Made by a program: the position numbers and the translations under genes. The notes beneath the pieces are model-generated. The model made no database searches and was not told where the DNA came from. It saw nothing but the letters and a program-made list of their open reading frames with translations. From positions 620,001 to 684,000 of the forward strand of contig NZ_FOIZ01000002.1 of NCBI RefSeq assembly GCF_900109295.1: a stretch of DNA of 64,000 nt, in the 5' to 3' direction. This DNA is from Cognatiyoonia koreensis. GTDB lineage: Bacteria; Pseudomonadota; Alphaproteobacteria; Rhodobacterales; Rhodobacteraceae. Positions 44,347 through 54,796 of the stretch are shown in pieces. Numbering within the stretch: position 1 is the first letter of the stretch; each line of letters opens with the position of its first letter.

Positions 44347-45248
44347 GCGCATTCTTCCATGATCATATCTTTGTAGAGGCTGCGCAAGCGTTCTGTCACC
44401 GGACCCATCCGCCCATCGCCTATTTGCCGCCCGTCAATGTGGCAGACAGGGGTTTGCGCGCCGAAAGTTCCCGTCAGAAAAGACTCATCCGCGCCATAGG
44501 TATCGACAAGCGAGAAGTTGCGTTCGAAAACCGGGATGCCATTCGCGCGACACAGGTCAATGACCTTCTGGCGCGTGATGCCATTCATGCAGTAATCGCC
44601 CGTACTGGTCCAGACTTCGCCTTTGCGCACAATAAAGAAATTGCAAGCGTTTGTCGTATTCACGAACCCATGTACATCCAACATCAGCGCCTCATCCGCG
44701 CCTGCTTTTTCGGCTGCTATGCAAGCAAGGATACAGTTCAGTTTAGAGTGACTGTTGAGCTTTGGATCTTGCGTCATCGGCAAACCACGCAGATGGGGGA
44801 CCGTAGCAAGTCTAATCGGGCGCGGAATCTTTGGCCGGGAATGCTCCATTATGATCACGAAGGTCGGACCACTTCGGGAGAGACTGGGGTGCTGGAACGG
44901 ACGGATCTTCGTCCCTCGCGTAATCATCAGACGCGCATGGGCGTCCGTGGTCATATCGTTCGCAGTTTGCGTTTCGAACAGTGCGTTCTTAACGCCGTTT
45001 CGATCGTGACCTATATTCAGGTCGACCGCTTTCGCTGCTTCAAACAACCGATCTAGATGGGCGTCAAGAAACGCCCATGTCCCGTTATAAAGGCGCAGAC
45101 CCTCCCAGACACCGTCCCCGAGCATGAACCCACTATCATAGACGCTCACCGTCGCCTCTGATTTTGGAACAAGCTTTCCGTTCACGTAGATCAGGATGCT
45201 TTCATTCCTGGCATCATCCTCTGCCTGATGTGTCGTGACAGTGGTCAT
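44343..45248 (-). CDS. class IV aminotransferase (D-amino acid / branched-chain type)
   Basis: A 301-residue PLP enzyme. It has YDSGFMLGDGVWEGLRLY at the N-terminal side, the catalytic Lys in KLNSHSKLNCILA, and DEALMLDVHGFVNTTNACNF with the phosphate-binding GFVNTTN segment. Whether it acts on branched-chain, D-amino or other acids cannot be decided. It overlaps the kinase gene before it and the sulfotransferase-like gene after it by 4 bases each, so the three are translationally coupled. Confidence 0.9.
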   Translation of the reverse strand: MTTVTTHQAEDDARNESILIYVNGKLVPKSEATVSVYDSGFMLGDGVWEGLRLYNGTWAFLDAHLDRLFEAAKAVDLNIGHDRNGVKNALFETQTANDMTTDAHARLMITRGTKIRPFQHPSLSRSGPTFVIIMEHSRPKIPRPIRLATVPHLRGLPMTQDPKLNSHSKLNCILACIAAEKAGADEALMLDVHGFVNTTNACNFFIVRKGEVWTSTGDYCMNGITRQKVIDLCRANGIPVFERNFSLVDTYGADESFLTGTFGAQTPVCHIDGRQIGDGRMGPVTERLRSLYKDMIMEECA

Positions 45249-46111
45249 GGGCGAAAATCCTGCACTTCAAGCAAATCGGGAATGACATCAGCGGTGCCAT
45301 GACGTGTTACCATTAATGCTGCTGCCTTGGTCGCGGTCTTGATCGCTTGTGCCATTGGCTGCGTCCGATCCAGACACGCAAGGAGGTATCCGGTAAACGT
45401 GTCCCCTGCCCCTGTCGTATCGACAGGATCGACTTTGATCGCGTCGAAATGTAGTTTTCCGTTTGGACCGTACCAATCCGCACCTTCTGAACCCAAAGTA
45501 ACGATCACATCAGTCACAGGTAATTCTGCTGGCGTTTTGCCCGTAGCGGTTTGCAGTTGTTCGGCTTCGACGGCATTCAGGATCAGGAAATCAAGGTAAC
45601 CAAGCACGGCTTCCACCCGGTTGACCGAAAACGGCGCAGCGGCATAGGCAACTTTCAAACCCATCTTACGTCCCATTTCGGCAGCAGTGCGTTGCAGATT
45701 TGTTTCATTCTGCATAACCAGCCAGTCTCCCGTTTCAGCCTCGGCCAACGCGGATTGAAGAACAGCCTGCGGAATCTCATGATTTGCACCCGGATGCAGC
45801 ACAATCGCGTTTTCGCCATGCGTGTCGACAAGAATGATGGCTTGCGCACTTTCGGTGTCTATTTCAGCAATATTCCGGGTATCAACACCATATTCGAGTA
45901 ACCGCTGCACCAATTCACGTCCATCCGAACCGACAGCACCGATATGCCGGACCTGTGCGGCGGCGCGGGCAGCGGCGACCGACATATTGGCTCCCTTCCC
46001 ACCCAGAAACGATTGCCGCGCCGTTGATGCCAACGTTTCGCCAGGCGCGGGGATATGTGGCACGGAATAGACGACATCCGCGTTGATTGAGCCAAGGTTC
46101 CAGATCGTCAT
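45245..46111 (-). CDS. PfkB-family carbohydrate kinase (ribokinase-like)
   Basis: A 288-residue sugar kinase with the N-terminal GGKGANMSVAAARAAAQV and the C-terminal PfkB signature DTTGAGDTFTGYL, where Asp is the catalytic base. Sequence is ribokinase-like, but no rbs transport genes are nearby, so the sugar is uncertain. It starts 3 bases after the malic enzyme stop and overlaps the aminotransferase by 4 bases. Confidence 0.9.
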   Translation of the reverse strand: MTIWNLGSINADVVYSVPHIPAPGETLASTARQSFLGGKGANMSVAAARAAAQVRHIGAVGSDGRELVQRLLEYGVDTRNIAEIDTESAQAIILVDTHGENAIVLHPGANHEIPQAVLQSALAEAETGDWLVMQNETNLQRTAAEMGRKMGLKVAYAAAPFSVNRVEAVLGYLDFLILNAVEAEQLQTATGKTPAELPVTDVIVTLGSEGADWYGPNGKLHFDAIKVDPVDTTGAGDTFTGYLLACLDRTQPMAQAIKTATKAAALMVTRHGTADVIPDLLEVQDFRP

Positions 46112-46114
46112 GGC

Positions 46115-48370
46115 TTAACCGACCTCGCACGCCGCGATAACGGCCATATTAAGGATGTCATTTACCGTCGAAACGGTTGAGCAGATCTGTACCGGATGAC
46201 CGACCCCCGTCAGAATTGGGCCAATGACTGTCGCGCCAGCCATTTCTTGCATCAACTTGACCGAAATCGAGGCTGAATGACGCGCTGGGACAACAAGGAT
46301 ATTGGCCGGGCCCGTCAGACGGGAAAACGGGTAGTGTTCTCTCGCCTTGGGATTCAAGGCGACATCAACAGCCATTTCGCCCTCATACTCGAAATCCACG
46401 CCTCGCCGGTCAAGAACATCAGGCGCAATGTGCATTTTCTCTGCGCGTTCAGAAACAGGGTATCCGAATGTCGAAAACGAGACGAATGCGACTCTTGGCT
46501 CCAGCCCGAGATCGCGCGCTACGGATGCACTTCGCTCTGCGATATCTGCAAGATCGTTCTCGTTCGGCCACTCATGGACAAGCGTATCAGAGATCAGAAC
46601 AATCTTGCCTTTGTTGAGAACAGCCGTAACGCCCACTGCACCATGATGGGGCTCTGCATCGAATACGTGATTGATTAATTCGAGAACGTGCGCGGATTTC
46701 CTGGTCGCCCCGGTGACCATTCCGTCGACATGGCCATGTGCCAGCATCAGCGCCGCAAATACATGACGATCTCGCGCGGCGAGACGATGAACGTCCTGGC
46801 GGTCGAAGCCTTTTCGCTGCAATCTCTCGTAAAGAAACGTTTTGTAAGTGTCTAAATGGGGTGTTTTGGCTGCGTTGATCACTTCAAGCTCTGCGAAGGC
46901 GTCAGCCAAACCTTCAGCCTCGAGTCGTTGTTCGACATCTGCATCGCGGCCGACAACCAGCGCCTTACCTAGCCCTGATCTCTGATAGAGCACTGCAGCT
47001 CGCAATACCCGCGGATCATCGCCTTCGGCAAAGACGACCGTCGATTGGGCAGCGCGCGCTCTAGCGTTGAGACTGCGCAACATTGATGCAGTAGGATCCA
47101 TCCGGGACTTGAGCGAGAGTTCATATCCCTCCATATCCACGATCGGGCGCCGTGCGACACCTGTTTGCATTCCGGCTTGCGCAACAGCTGTGGGAATTCG
47201 GTGGATCAGACGCGGATCGAAAGGGGTTGGAATAATGTAATCTCGACCAAATGTAAGCTTGCGCCCATATGCCATTGCAACTTCGTCCGGGACATCCTCG
47301 CGGGCCAGATTGGCCAACGCGTGCGCACAGGCAATCTTCATCTCATCGTTGATTGCGCGCGCATGAATATCGAGCGCGCCGCGAAACAGGTAGGGGAACC
47401 CAAGGACGTTATTCACCTGATTTGGATAATCCGATCTACCGGTCGCAACAATTGCATCTTCGCGGACTGCGTGCGCGTCTTCGGGTGTGATTTCGGGATC
47501 AGGGTTCGCCATGGCAAAAATAACCGGATTTTCCGCCATATTAGACACCATTTCCGGTGTCACGGCGCCTTTTGCGGACACACCTAAAAAGACGTCACAT
47601 CCCTTCATCGCGTCATCAAGACTGCGGGCTTCTGTGTTGGCGGCGTGCGCCGATTTCCACTGGTTCATGCCTTCTGTGCGGCCTTGGTAAATGACGCCCT
47701 TTGTGTCGCACATGATACAATTATCATGGCGGGCACCCATCGCCTTCAGAAGTTCGAGACACGCAATGCCGGCAGCACCGGCACCGTTTAGTACAATTTT
47801 GACGTCCTCAATTTTCTTACCAGAAAGATGCAAGGCGTTGATGAGTCCTGCAGCACAAATCACGGCAGTGCCGTGTTGGTCATCGTGGAAGACGGGTATA
47901 TCCATCTCTTCCTTTAACCGCTGCTCTATAATGAAGCATTCTGGTGCCTTGATGTCCTCAAGATTGACGCCGCCGAAAGTTGGTCCCATCAGTCGTACCG
48001 CATCGCAGAATGCATCGGGATCTTCAGTGTCCAGTTCAATATCGACGGAGTTCACATCGGCAAAACGCTTGAACAGCACGGATTTGCCTTCCATCACCGG
48101 CTTGGAAGCGAGGGCACCTAGATTTCCCAAACCCAGTACGGCAGTTCCGTTCGAAATTACTGCAACAAGGTTACCTTTGTTGGTGTAATCATAAGCTGTT
48201 GCCGGGTCTGCATGGATTTCTTCGCACGGCACCGCAACACCGGGAGAGTATGCAAGTGACAGATCGCGCTGCGTGGTCATTGGGACCGTTGCGGCCACCT
48301 CCCATTTTCCCGGCGTCGGATGAAGATGGAACGTGAGCGCATCTTCGCGGCTCATCTTGGTTCTGGCCAT
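46115..48370 (-). CDS. maeB: NADP-dependent malic enzyme with phosphotransacetylase-like C-terminus
   Basis: The enzyme decarboxylates malate to pyruvate. The 751-residue protein has the long MaeB layout: malic domain (about 1-160, SLAYSPGVAVPCEEI), NAD(P)-binding domain (LNGAGAAGIACLELL) and a C-terminal phosphotransacetylase-like domain (about 430-751) that is usually regulatory. GGGAGG before ATG 48370 fixes the start. It heads the leftward run that includes the kinase, aminotransferase and sulfotransferase-like genes and is divergent from mutS. Confidence 0.95.
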   Translation of the reverse strand: MARTKMSREDALTFHLHPTPGKWEVAATVPMTTQRDLSLAYSPGVAVPCEEIHADPATAYDYTNKGNLVAVISNGTAVLGLGNLGALASKPVMEGKSVLFKRFADVNSVDIELDTEDPDAFCDAVRLMGPTFGGVNLEDIKAPECFIIEQRLKEEMDIPVFHDDQHGTAVICAAGLINALHLSGKKIEDVKIVLNGAGAAGIACLELLKAMGARHDNCIMCDTKGVIYQGRTEGMNQWKSAHAANTEARSLDDAMKGCDVFLGVSAKGAVTPEMVSNMAENPVIFAMANPDPEITPEDAHAVREDAIVATGRSDYPNQVNNVLGFPYLFRGALDIHARAINDEMKIACAHALANLAREDVPDEVAMAYGRKLTFGRDYIIPTPFDPRLIHRIPTAVAQAGMQTGVARRPIVDMEGYELSLKSRMDPTASMLRSLNARARAAQSTVVFAEGDDPRVLRAAVLYQRSGLGKALVVGRDADVEQRLEAEGLADAFAELEVINAAKTPHLDTYKTFLYERLQRKGFDRQDVHRLAARDRHVFAALMLAHGHVDGMVTGATRKSAHVLELINHVFDAEPHHGAVGVTAVLNKGKIVLISDTLVHEWPNENDLADIAERSASVARDLGLEPRVAFVSFSTFGYPVSERAEKMHIAPDVLDRRGVDFEYEGEMAVDVALNPKAREHYPFSRLTGPANILVVPARHSASISVKLMQEMAGATVIGPILTGVGHPVQICSTVSTVNDILNMAVIAACEVG

Positions 48371-48493
48371 GTCGTCCTCCCTTGGCGTAAGGGGCACTTT
48401 GCGCCAAGCAATGCCGCGCTGCAACGGGTTCGTTTTCGACTTTCGTCGCTAACATTGCATGGGTAGTGTCACCAGCGAAGGACCGGGGGATAT

Positions 48494-51136
48494 ATGAGCG
48501 GGAAATCGACAGTTACGCCGATGATGGCACAATATCTGGACCTGAAAGCGGGCTATCCGGATGCGCTCTTGTTTTATCGGATGGGCGATTTTTACGAGAT
48601 GTTTTTTGACGATGCCGTCGAAGCCGCGGCCGCGCTCGACATCGCGCTGACAAAGCGCGGCAAGCATGAAGATGAAGACATTCCGATGTGCGGCGTTCCT
48701 GTACACGCTGCCGAAGGGTATCTGCTGACATTGATACGCAAAGGATTCCGGGTCGCCGTCTGCGAACAGATGGAAAAACCCGAAGAGGCGAAAAAGCGAG
48801 GCTACAAGTCTGTCGTCAAACGCGATGTCGTTCGGTTGGTGACACCTGGAACCCTGACAGAAGAGTCTCTGCTTGATGCAAGGAGCCACAATTTCTTGGC
48901 AGCGTTCGCGGAAATCCGGGACGAAGGGTCGCTTGCATGGGTCGATATTTCGACAGGCGCTGTACACGTTATGCTTTGTCCCCGTGTGGCACTTGGTCCC
49001 GAATTAGCACGTCTCGCCCCGCGTGAAGTCATCGTTGCCGATGGAGAAGAACAAAATTTCGCTGAATTAGTGTCTGATTCTGGTGCGGCCCTCAGCACAT
49101 TGGGAAAAGCTGCCTTTGACAGCACTGCCGGTGAGAAGCGCCTGACCGACCTTTATGGGGTTAGGTCACTTGATGCTTTTGGAACATTTTCGCGGGTCGA
49201 GATTGGGGCGCTGTCCGCGATTGCCGAATATCTGGAAATCACGCAGAAGGGGAATCTGCCGCTATTGCGCCCACCCGTCCACGAAAGGCGCAAATCGGTC
49301 ATGCAGATCGACGCACCTACGCGTAAGTCGCTGGAACTGACACAAGCCATCACAGGCGGTCGAGCCGGTTCATTACTTGCCACGATCGACCGGACTGCAA
49401 CGGCTGGAGGCGCACGTCTATTGGAACGTCGATTGTCGAGCCCCGCGTGCGATCTTTCTGTTGTCGCCAACCGACAAGCCGCCGTAACTTTCTTCGTATC
49501 CGATGTGCGCCTCGCAGATGATATCCGCGACCTTCTGCAGGGTGTTAGCGATCTTGATCGTGCGTTGTCCCGGCTGGCGCTGGGTCGGGGCGGGCCAAGG
49601 GATATGACGGCGATCCGCAATTCGCTTGCTCAGGCAGTCCGTCTCTCTGGGTTGTTATCAGAAAGCGTGTTGCCAGAAATCTTGACCGACGCTTTTCAGG
49701 CTCTGTTCGGCCACGCTGACCTTGCGGATCTTCTCGAAAGGTCGCTTGTAGCCGAACCGCCGCTACTTGCGCGCGATGGTGGATTTATCGCGGCGGGCTT
49801 TGATACTGACCTTGATGAAGCACGGACTCTGCGTGACAAAGGTCGGGGCGTCATCGCCAAAATGCAGGCCGATTTTGCAGAGCTTTCCGGGATTTCGTCG
49901 CTGAAAATCAAGCACAATAACGTGCTCGGCTATTTCATCGAAACGACCGCCACCCATGCAGAACGCATGATGACACCGCCGCTGAACGAAACCTTCATTC
50001 ACCGCCAGACAACAGCCAATCAGGTACGCTTCACAACAGTCGAATTGAACGAAATCGAAACCCGTATTCTAAATGCAGGTGGGCGGGCGCTCGACATTGA
50101 GAAGACTCATTTCGAGGGTCTAATACAGGCAATTGTTGCCCATTCCGGTCCTTTAGGCGCGCTTGCCCGCGCCTTGTCGGAAATTGATCTAGCGGTGTCC
50201 TTGGCATTTTTGGCGCGTGCAGAAGATTGGTGCGTACCGAAATTGGATGACAGTCGGGCCTTCCATATCTCTGGTGGACGTCACCCCGTCGTTGCGGCAG
50301 CTCTCGAAAAATCCGGAACACCATTCATCGCGAATGATTGTGACCTGTCAGACAGCCCTATCTGGCTGTTGACGGGGCCGAACATGGCGGGCAAATCGAC
50401 ATTCCTGCGGCAGAACGCTTTGATCGCCATTCTTGCACAGATGGGATCCTACGTTCCGGCCAAGTCGGCACATATCGGGATAGTCAGCCAGATCTTCAGC
50501 CGTGTCGGTGCATCCGATGATCTTGCGAAGGGCCGTTCAACATTTATGGTCGAGATGGTCGAAACGGCCGCCATCCTTAACCAGGCCGACGACCGCGCCC
50601 TCGTCATTCTTGATGAAATCGGGCGGGGCACGGCAACCTATGACGGTCTATCGATCGCTTGGGCCACGCTTGAACATCTACACGATGTGAACCGGTGTCG
50701 TGCATTGTTTGCCACGCATTATCACGAAATGTCAGCGCTTTCGGCGAAGCTGGATGGCGTCGACAATGCGACGGTCTCGGTCAAGGAATGGGATGGCGAC
50801 GTCATCTTTCTGCATGAAGTACGCAAGGGCACAGCAGACAGGTCGTATGGGGTGCAGGTCGCGCGGCTCGCCGGACTTCCGCGGGTTGTCGTTGAACGGG
50901 CCAAGATCGTATTGGAAGCACTGGAAAGGGGAGAGCGGGAAGGGGGGTCTGGTCGCAAGGCAATCATCGATGATCTGCCACTTTTCGCAGCAACACCCAC
51001 GGTCGCCCCGCAGAAGCCAAAAGAGAGTCAGGTTGAAAAGCGCCTCAAAGGCGTTTTGCCTGATGATCTGACCCCGAAAGAGGCACTATCCCTGATCTAC
51101 GAACTCAAAGACGCACTTCAAGATACACGTGAATAA
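48494..51136 (+). CDS. mutS: DNA mismatch repair protein MutS
   Basis: MutS recognises mismatches. The 880-residue protein starts with the mismatch-recognition segment ALLFYRMGDFYEMFFDDA (Phe-x-Glu in DFYEMF), and has Walker A TGPNMAGKSTFLRQNALI, the Walker B region LVILDEIGRGTATYDGLSIA and the FATHYHEM motif. A GGGGG site is close before ATG 48494. Its 3' end overlaps the convergent hemN by 19 bases. Confidence 0.96.
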   Translation: MSGKSTVTPMMAQYLDLKAGYPDALLFYRMGDFYEMFFDDAVEAAAALDIALTKRGKHEDEDIPMCGVPVHAAEGYLLTLIRKGFRVAVCEQMEKPEEAKKRGYKSVVKRDVVRLVTPGTLTEESLLDARSHNFLAAFAEIRDEGSLAWVDISTGAVHVMLCPRVALGPELARLAPREVIVADGEEQNFAELVSDSGAALSTLGKAAFDSTAGEKRLTDLYGVRSLDAFGTFSRVEIGALSAIAEYLEITQKGNLPLLRPPVHERRKSVMQIDAPTRKSLELTQAITGGRAGSLLATIDRTATAGGARLLERRLSSPACDLSVVANRQAAVTFFVSDVRLADDIRDLLQGVSDLDRALSRLALGRGGPRDMTAIRNSLAQAVRLSGLLSESVLPEILTDAFQALFGHADLADLLERSLVAEPPLLARDGGFIAAGFDTDLDEARTLRDKGRGVIAKMQADFAELSGISSLKIKHNNVLGYFIETTATHAERMMTPPLNETFIHRQTTANQVRFTTVELNEIETRILNAGGRALDIEKTHFEGLIQAIVAHSGPLGALARALSEIDLAVSLAFLARAEDWCVPKLDDSRAFHISGGRHPVVAAALEKSGTPFIANDCDLSDSPIWLLTGPNMAGKSTFLRQNALIAILAQMGSYVPAKSAHIGIVSQIFSRVGASDDLAKGRSTFMVEMVETAAILNQADDRALVILDEIGRGTATYDGLSIAWATLEHLHDVNRCRALFATHYHEMSALSAKLDGVDNATVSVKEWDGDVIFLHEVRKGTADRSYGVQVARLAGLPRVVVERAKIVLEALERGEREGGSGRKAIIDDLPLFAATPTVAPQKPKESQVEKRLKGVLPDDLTPKEALSLIYELKDALQDTRE

Positions 51137-52464
51137 ATCGCATCCGTTTCCTTGTAAGCATCGAGATACTGAGCAACTACTCGCACAAACGGCTTTGACG
51201 CCTCTTTCAGGCGCAAAACATCACCCTCCAGCGTGACGTGATCATTGAATTCGGCGGCAGAAGACATCAGATCGACCGCGAAATCGCCAAGCGGGCCGCA
51301 GTCTTCGCGTAGTTGACGCATATCTATTTTGAAATCGCAAAGCAGCATTTCAATCGCGCGCCCGCGCAACCGGTCGTCAGCAGTCCACACATGTTGGCGC
51401 GCGATTGGCAGGTTGCCAGTCGCAATGATTTTTCTGTAGTCCGCTGTGCGGGTCGCATTCTGAAAGAAACCACCGATCCGCGAAATGGCAGACGCCCCAA
51501 AAGCAAGCAGTGACGGACAGTTGTCGGCGGTGTAGCCTTGAAAATTCCGTTTCAGGCGGCCTTCCCCTAAACTTTTTACAAGGCTGTCGGTTGGTTTGGC
51601 AAAGTGATCGATCCCGACAGCTACGTAATTTGCCGCTTTGAATGCCTCGGCAGCCTTACCGAACAACTCAAACCGTCCGCGATCACCTGGCAACGCTTGC
51701 TCTGCAATCAGGCGTTGCCGCTTGGCCATATGCGGGACGTGTGCGTAGCCAAACAGAGAGAATCGATCTGGATCGAGCGAGATCGCCTCATTTAGGGTCT
51801 TTTCAAAGGTCTTGGTTGTCTGATGTGCCAACCCGTAGACAAGATCGATATTTACCGATTTCACTCCCGCGGCCCGCAAATCAGCTACGCAGTTCTCTGT
51901 CTGAGCGAAGGATTGCTCTCGCCCAATGGCGGCTTGTACAGTGCTATCAAAATCTTGAACGCCGATGCTGGCGCGGGTCATTCCATGATCCGCAAGGCAC
52001 CTGATCTTATCCACGTTCACTAGTGTCGGATCGATTTCGACCGAGAACTCGAAATCCACAGCGCGATCGAAGACGTCATCAATGCCAGACATGACGCGTG
52101 TTATCAAATCTGGCGACATGATCGTCGGCGTTCCGCCACCAAAGTGAAGACGGCCCATCTGCATGCCCTCAGGCATGACGTCTGCTGCGAGCGCGACTTC
52201 CGCAAGCAGCGTTTCGATATAGGCCTGAACTGGCGTCAGACTGCGCACGCCTTGGGTCCGGCACGCACAGAACCAGCAAAGCCGTTCGCAGAATGGAATA
52301 TGGACATAAATGGAAAGAGGTTCCGTGGGGTCCAGCTTTGCCAGTTGCGACCTGAAGACGCTGTCGTCTCTTGCCGTTTCAAAGGCCGTCGCCGGTGGAT
52401 AACTGGTATAGCGCGGAGCGCGAATCTGGAAAAGACCAGTCTTTGCGAGTTCTTCGTATGTCAT
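51118..52464 (-). CDS. hemN: oxygen-independent coproporphyrinogen III oxidase
   Basis: A radical-SAM enzyme that makes protoporphyrinogen IX without oxygen. The 448 residues include YVHIPFCERLCWFCAC with the CxxxCxxC cluster, FGGGTPTIMSPDL, and the HemN-specific C-terminal domain. It lies 20 bases after ccoS on the same strand, so it looks like the last gene of ccoGHIS and under the FNR box before ccoG. Its 3' end overlaps mutS by 19 bases. Confidence 0.95.
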   Translation of the reverse strand: MTYEELAKTGLFQIRAPRYTSYPPATAFETARDDSVFRSQLAKLDPTEPLSIYVHIPFCERLCWFCACRTQGVRSLTPVQAYIETLLAEVALAADVMPEGMQMGRLHFGGGTPTIMSPDLITRVMSGIDDVFDRAVDFEFSVEIDPTLVNVDKIRCLADHGMTRASIGVQDFDSTVQAAIGREQSFAQTENCVADLRAAGVKSVNIDLVYGLAHQTTKTFEKTLNEAISLDPDRFSLFGYAHVPHMAKRQRLIAEQALPGDRGRFELFGKAAEAFKAANYVAVGIDHFAKPTDSLVKSLGEGRLKRNFQGYTADNCPSLLAFGASAISRIGGFFQNATRTADYRKIIATGNLPIARQHVWTADDRLRGRAIEMLLCDFKIDMRQLREDCGPLGDFAVDLMSSAAEFNDHVTLEGDVLRLKEASKPFVRVVAQYLDAYKETDAIYSRVS

Positions 52465-52484
52465 GGTCCCAGATTAGGTGCGGT

Positions 52485-52646
52485 TCAGTCTCGTTTTCCT
52501 TGATCTGGATCATCCTCGGACAGAATTCGCCATGCGTCCCCGCTCAAGTCTTCGTATTGGTTCGCTTTCAGACTCCACAGGAAAGCAGCGAGTCCAAGAC
52601 CGCCAAGGATAAGAGACGCGGGGATCAGGATGACAAGAATATTCAT
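52485..52646 (-). CDS. ccoS: cbb3 oxidase maturation protein CcoS
   Basis: A 53-residue protein with one membrane segment (MNILVILIPASLILGGLGLA), then FLWSLKANQYEDLSGDAWRI, the family signature, and a short acidic tail. CcoS (FixS) is required for cofactor assembly of cbb3 oxidase. The ATG at 52646 overlaps the ccoI stop by 4 bases. It is too short to be called easily but is clearly real. Confidence 0.93.
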   Translation of the reverse strand: MNILVILIPASLILGGLGLAAFLWSLKANQYEDLSGDAWRILSEDDPDQGKRD

Positions 52647-54796
52647 GATGTTCCTTTCAGGCGCAACGCGTTGAGCACGACCATGATCGAGGAAGCGGAC
52701 ATCGCGATTGCGGCAAGCAATGGGGTCGCAAATCCGGCAAGCGCGACGGGAATCGCAATGGCATTATAGCCAGCTGCGATGCTGAAGTTCTCGATGATGC
52801 GCCGCTTCGCCGACCGTGCGACAACAGGTAGCTCGATCAACGGTTCAAGGGTATCATGCAAGAGAACGATATCAGATGCCGCTCGCGATGCATCGACCGC
52901 AGAAGCTGGCGAAATGGAAGCGAATGCGGCGGCAAGCGCGCCAGTGTCGTTCATCCCGTCTCCGACCATCAGAACCTTTTTGCCTGATTCAGACAGGGCG
53001 GTGACATAGGCAATCTTGTCGGCAGGATGCGTTTCCGCACGCCATTCTTTGATGTTCAATGCGTCGGCCACGGATTGTGTGGCCGCCTCACTATCGCCAG
53101 ACACCAGGTGAATTTCCAGACCAAGTGCCTTCCAGCCGTCGATCAGCGCTAGGGCACCATCACGTAGCATGCCACCGACTTCAATCTGTTTCGGTGGGTT
53201 CTCACCGAACTGGAAACCAGTACCACTGCCTTGTCCAAGCCACGCCATCGCGCCAAGTTGAACCGTTATACCTTCGAACTCACCTGATATGCCTTTGCCC
53301 GGCTGTTCCTTGATGTTGTCGATTTTGGCAGCGTTTGTCGTGGGCAGACCAACCTTGATGGCCCGGGCCACAGGATGCGTAGAACTGGACGCAAGCCCGC
53401 AGATGATTTCCTTCTCGGAATCCGTCAGCGCAATACCGGAATCCGCCAAACGCGGCTGGGTCAGTGTGCCGGTCTTGTCGAAGACAACCGTGTCGACCTC
53501 TGCAATCCGTTCAAGCGCTGTTCCGTCTTTGACCAAGAGGCCGCTCCGAAACAGCCGGCCTGCGGCTGTTGTCGATACAGCTGGGACGGCAAGGCCCAGC
53601 GCGCAAGGGCAGGTGATAATCAACACGGCGATCGCAATGTTGATTGCCAACCGCGCATCACCCGTCGCATAGAGCCAGCCAAGGAACGCGAAAAATGACA
53701 GAAGGTGAACGACAGGCGCATAGACCTGAGCCGCACGATCCGCGATAGCATTGTACTTGTTACGTACGCTTTCAGCCTCGTCGACCATACTGACCATACG
53801 CCGCAGCGTCGTGTCCTCGCCGACAGTTGACGCGCGGATCTGCAAAAGACCATCTGTATTGATTTCGCCGGCGGTAACACAATCACCGGCGTCGATCGCG
53901 ATTAGATCGCTCTCGCCAGTCAACATGGATCTGTCCAGTAGGCCAGAACCTTCGACTACAGTTCCATCGACCGGAATGCGCCCCCCGGGCAGGACGATGA
54001 CCGTATCGCCGACGTTCAATTCGGCGAAATCGACAAGTTCCTTTACCCCGTCCGACACGCGCTGCACGCGAGGTGTTTCCAGCGCGGCGAGTTGCGCCGC
54101 AGCAGAAACAGCCGCAGCCCGGCTTCTGTGATCAAGGTATCGTCCAAGCAGAAGAAAAAATGTCAGCGACAGCGCGGCATCAAAATATGCATGTTCGCCA
54201 CCAACCAGTGCCTCATAGGTGGACATACCCCCGGCAAGGATGATCGCAAGCGAGATTGGCACATCCATATTCAAACGCCGCCCACGCAGTGCGGCCATAG
54301 CGTTCAGAAAAAACGGTTGTGCAGAAAACAAGAGCGCAGGGAGCGCAATCGCTGCCGAGATCAAATGGAACAACGTCAGTGTCGCACCGACTGCCCCAGA
54401 CCAGACGGCAACTGACAACAGCATCACGTTCATCATCGCAAAGCCAGCAACGGCAATGCGGGTCAACAGTGTGCGCCCAACAGTGTCCTTCTCTGCGCCC
54501 AGCAATGATCCATCAAGCGCGCGCGCTTCGAATCCTGCTAGCTCCAGCGCGTCGATAAGTGATTCCGGTGTCGTGCTGCGATCTGCGGTGACGCTAACGC
54601 GTTTTAAAGACAGATTAACTCTCGCAGATGAAACGCCTGGACACTGCAATAGAGTCTGTTCCACTCCGTTTATGCAGGCAACGCAATGGATGCCCGGCAG
54701 TGAAATCTGATGCGTGTGATGGTCCGCCTTTGTCGCATTTTTCAGCGAGGTTCCCGGCAGGCCAACACAGGCAGGACAGAAGGCAGCGTCGCTCAT
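52643..54796 (-). CDS. ccoI: copper-transporting P1B-type ATPase CcoI (FixI)
   Basis: CcoI supplies copper for cbb3 oxidase. The 717-residue protein has an N-terminal CPAC pair, a heavy-metal-associated domain with CVAC (GIHCVACINGVE), the membrane CPC motif TCPCALGLAVP, phosphorylation site DKTGTLT and the hinge GDGMNDTGAL. ATG 54796 overlaps the ccoH stop by 4 bases, so it is translationally coupled. Gene order ccoGHIS is canonical. Confidence 0.95.
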   Translation of the reverse strand: MSDAAFCPACVGLPGTSLKNATKADHHTHQISLPGIHCVACINGVEQTLLQCPGVSSARVNLSLKRVSVTADRSTTPESLIDALELAGFEARALDGSLLGAEKDTVGRTLLTRIAVAGFAMMNVMLLSVAVWSGAVGATLTLFHLISAAIALPALLFSAQPFFLNAMAALRGRRLNMDVPISLAIILAGGMSTYEALVGGEHAYFDAALSLTFFLLLGRYLDHRSRAAAVSAAAQLAALETPRVQRVSDGVKELVDFAELNVGDTVIVLPGGRIPVDGTVVEGSGLLDRSMLTGESDLIAIDAGDCVTAGEINTDGLLQIRASTVGEDTTLRRMVSMVDEAESVRNKYNAIADRAAQVYAPVVHLLSFFAFLGWLYATGDARLAINIAIAVLIITCPCALGLAVPAVSTTAAGRLFRSGLLVKDGTALERIAEVDTVVFDKTGTLTQPRLADSGIALTDSEKEIICGLASSSTHPVARAIKVGLPTTNAAKIDNIKEQPGKGISGEFEGITVQLGAMAWLGQGSGTGFQFGENPPKQIEVGGMLRDGALALIDGWKALGLEIHLVSGDSEAATQSVADALNIKEWRAETHPADKIAYVTALSESGKKVLMVGDGMNDTGALAAAFASISPASAVDASRAASDIVLLHDTLEPLIELPVVARSAKRRIIENFSIAAGYNAIAIPVALAGFATPLLAAIAMSASSIMVVLNALRLKGTS

